Part shown: positions 4,566 to 5,350 of the stretch, in pieces
How positions within the stretch are numbered: position 1 is the first letter of the stretch
Layout: every line of letters starts with the position of its first letter
Assembly (NCBI GenBank): GCA_030550225.1
Contig: JAUQPV010000204.1
Span: 1-5,350, forward strand
DNA: 5,350 nucleotides
Reading direction: 5' to 3'
DNA from: Acidobacteriota bacterium
GTDB lineage: Bacteria > Acidobacteriota > HRBIN11
Position numbers and translations under genes: made by a program
The notes under the pieces: generated by a model
What the model was told of the DNA's origin: nothing
Databases searched by the model: none
The model's input: only the letters and a program-made list of their open reading frames with translations

Positions 4566-5180
4566 ATGAACGTGAAGAAGGCCCGTTCGGCCCGGCCGGA
4601 GGCGACCCGCCGGCGCATCGTCGATGCCGCCCTCCGGGTGTTTGCCCGCCGGGGCTACCACGAGGCGACGATGGACGACATCGCCGCCGCCTCCCGCCTC
4701 TCCAAAGGCGCTCTTTACCTGTACTTCCCCAGCAAGCAGGACCTCTTCTTGAGCCTCGTCGACAGTCTGGCCGACATGCTCGTCCGTCGGATGGAAGCCG
4801 CTATGGCCGCCGCCGGACCCAGCCGACGGCAGAAGCTCCAAGCCGCCCTGGAGGCCGGGTTTCGCCTTTTTGAGCGACATCGGCCCGTCGTCCGCCTCAT
4901 CTTCCTGAAGTTGGCGAGCCTGGGGCCGCCCTTGGACGTCAAGCAGGTCGAAATTCAGGACCGCATCGCCGCCCTGATCCGGCGGGAGCTTGACGCCGCC
5001 GTCGCCGAGGGGAGCCTCGTCCTCGAAGACACCGAGACCGTCGCCCGGATGTGGGTCGGGGCCATCCATGCGGTCTTGATTCACTGGCTCCATCAACGGA
5101 AACCGCCGCCCCTGCGGCAGAGGTTCCCGACCGTCTATACGACCCTCCTCCGGAGCATCGGCTTGGGAGAAGGCAGGTAG
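4566..5180 (+). CDS. TetR/AcrR-family transcriptional regulator
   Basis: A 204-residue dimeric repressor-type protein. The N-terminal DNA-binding domain is unmistakable: RRRIVDAALRVFARRGY (15-31), TMDDIAAASRLSKGALYLYF (35-54), then the family K-x-DLF (57-61). The remaining 140 residues are an alpha-helical ligand-binding and dimerisation domain, in which LFERHRPVVRLIF (71-83 of that half) is typical of AcrR-like members. The ligand cannot be read from sequence. The ATG at 4566 has GGGAG (4550-4554) upstream with an 11-base spacing, so it is only moderately supported; a GTG at 4572 is an alternative. The gene begins 57 bp after the kinase and sits directly downstream of its likely operator, so it is probably autoregulated. 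Control of the kinase itself is unproven, as no second copy of the palindrome is upstream of it. Confidence 0.94.
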   Translation: MNVKKARSARPEATRRRIVDAALRVFARRGYHEATMDDIAAASRLSKGALYLYFPSKQDLFLSLVDSLADMLVRRMEAAMAAAGPSRRQKLQAALEAGFRLFERHRPVVRLIFLKLASLGPPLDVKQVEIQDRIAALIRRELDAAVAEGSLVLEDTETVARMWVGAIHAVLIHWLHQRKPPPLRQRFPTVYTTLLRSIGLGEGR

Positions 5181-5219
5181 GCAGTAAGGCAGTACGGCAG
5201 TAAGGCAGTAAGGCTGTCA
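5172..5219. repeat. Six 8-bp tandem units filling the gap between convergent genes
   Basis: Units are GGCAGGTA, GGCAGTAA, GGCAGTAC, GGCAGTAA, GGCAGTAA and GGCTGTCA, contiguous at 5172-5219. The first contains the tetR stop codon and the last contains the stop of the - strand gene, so the array is the entire convergent intergenic space. No hairpin terminator is visible here. Confidence 0.88.
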
Positions 5220-5350
5220 GGGGTGGGTCAAGACATGGATCAGGCGGTTCAGCATCCGGGTGATGCCGTGGGTCGCCCCCAAGACGTCTTCCAGGGCCTC
5301 CGGCGAGATGTAGTCCAGCCGGTGGGCGATGATGCACTGCGTCTCCAGCT
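5217..5350 (-). CDS. Four-helix-bundle protein, C-terminal part (5' end outside window)
   Basis: The last 43 residues of a small helical protein of the 23S rRNA intervening-sequence (IVP, S23) family, usually about 120 residues and mostly found as a stand-alone gene. The visible part has the family's characteristic ending: LETQ (1-4), the I-I-A-H-R-L-D-Y-I-S pattern (6-15), then a final helix with RMLNRLI (31-37). The family forms four-helix bundles, often pentameric, and its cellular role is not established. It converges on tetR, with only the 8-bp repeat array between their stop codons. The start, promoter and N-terminal helices are outside the window. The call rests on the recognisable C-terminal pattern alone. 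Confidence 0.8.
   Translation of the reverse strand, partial: LETQCIIAHRLDYISPEALEDVLGATHGITRMLNRLIHVLTHP

Noticed and set aside
2907..5096. A 729-residue open frame on the - strand
   Set aside because: It is exactly antisense to the FGGY kinase and TetR genes, which carry clear family motifs. Its translation is low-complexity, rich in Gly, Arg, Pro and Asp, as expected of a shadow frame in GC-rich DNA.

Overview
The window is GC-rich bacterial DNA with strong G/C bias at third codon positions (GTC, CGG, CTC and GAC are common). The genes do not identify the host. A pyrroloquinoline quinone (PQQ) pathway and an exported protein suggest a Gram-negative-type bacterium of an uncommon, deeply branching lineage. 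That is inference.

Bases 1-1890 hold a PQQ biosynthesis cluster on the + strand in the order pqqE (3' end only), pqqA, pqqC, pqqD. PqqA is a 27-residue precursor peptide, easily missed by gene callers. PqqD presents it to the radical SAM enzyme PqqE, which joins its Glu and Tyr side chains. After proteolysis, PqqC performs the final ring closure and oxidation. No pqqB or peptidase gene is visible here. The order differs from the usual pqqABCDE: pqqA follows pqqE and lies between two inverted repeats. PqqC keeps almost all known active-site residues but has Ile where the Klebsiella enzyme has His154.

Bases 1854-2444 (- strand) encode a small exported protein of unknown function, whose 3' end overlaps pqqD antisense by 37 bp. 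Bases 2445-3086 hold no gene I can support. They contain a telomere-like G-rich run that could form a G-quadruplex, a 13-bp tandem duplication, and an array of four 8-bp units.

Bases 3087-4508 (+) encode an FGGY carbohydrate kinase that most resembles the D-ribulose kinase type (cyanobacterial/plant SePSK/XK-1). A TetR/AcrR-family regulator follows at 4566-5180. Between them, a perfect 18-bp palindrome fills the 17-bp spacer of a near-consensus sigma70 promoter and covers the kinase stop codon. This is a textbook autorepression layout.

Bases 5217-5350 (-) are the C-terminal part of a four-helix-bundle protein (23S rRNA intervening-sequence protein family). The gap between it and tetR is filled end to end by six 8-bp tandem units. 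A recurring theme is that several intergenic gaps carry short-unit (7- or 8-bp) degenerate arrays, which may be a genome-wide habit of this organism. I see no convincing new defence or mobile system. The most useful oddities are the pqq layout, the PqqC substitution, the TetR operator architecture and the short-unit arrays.
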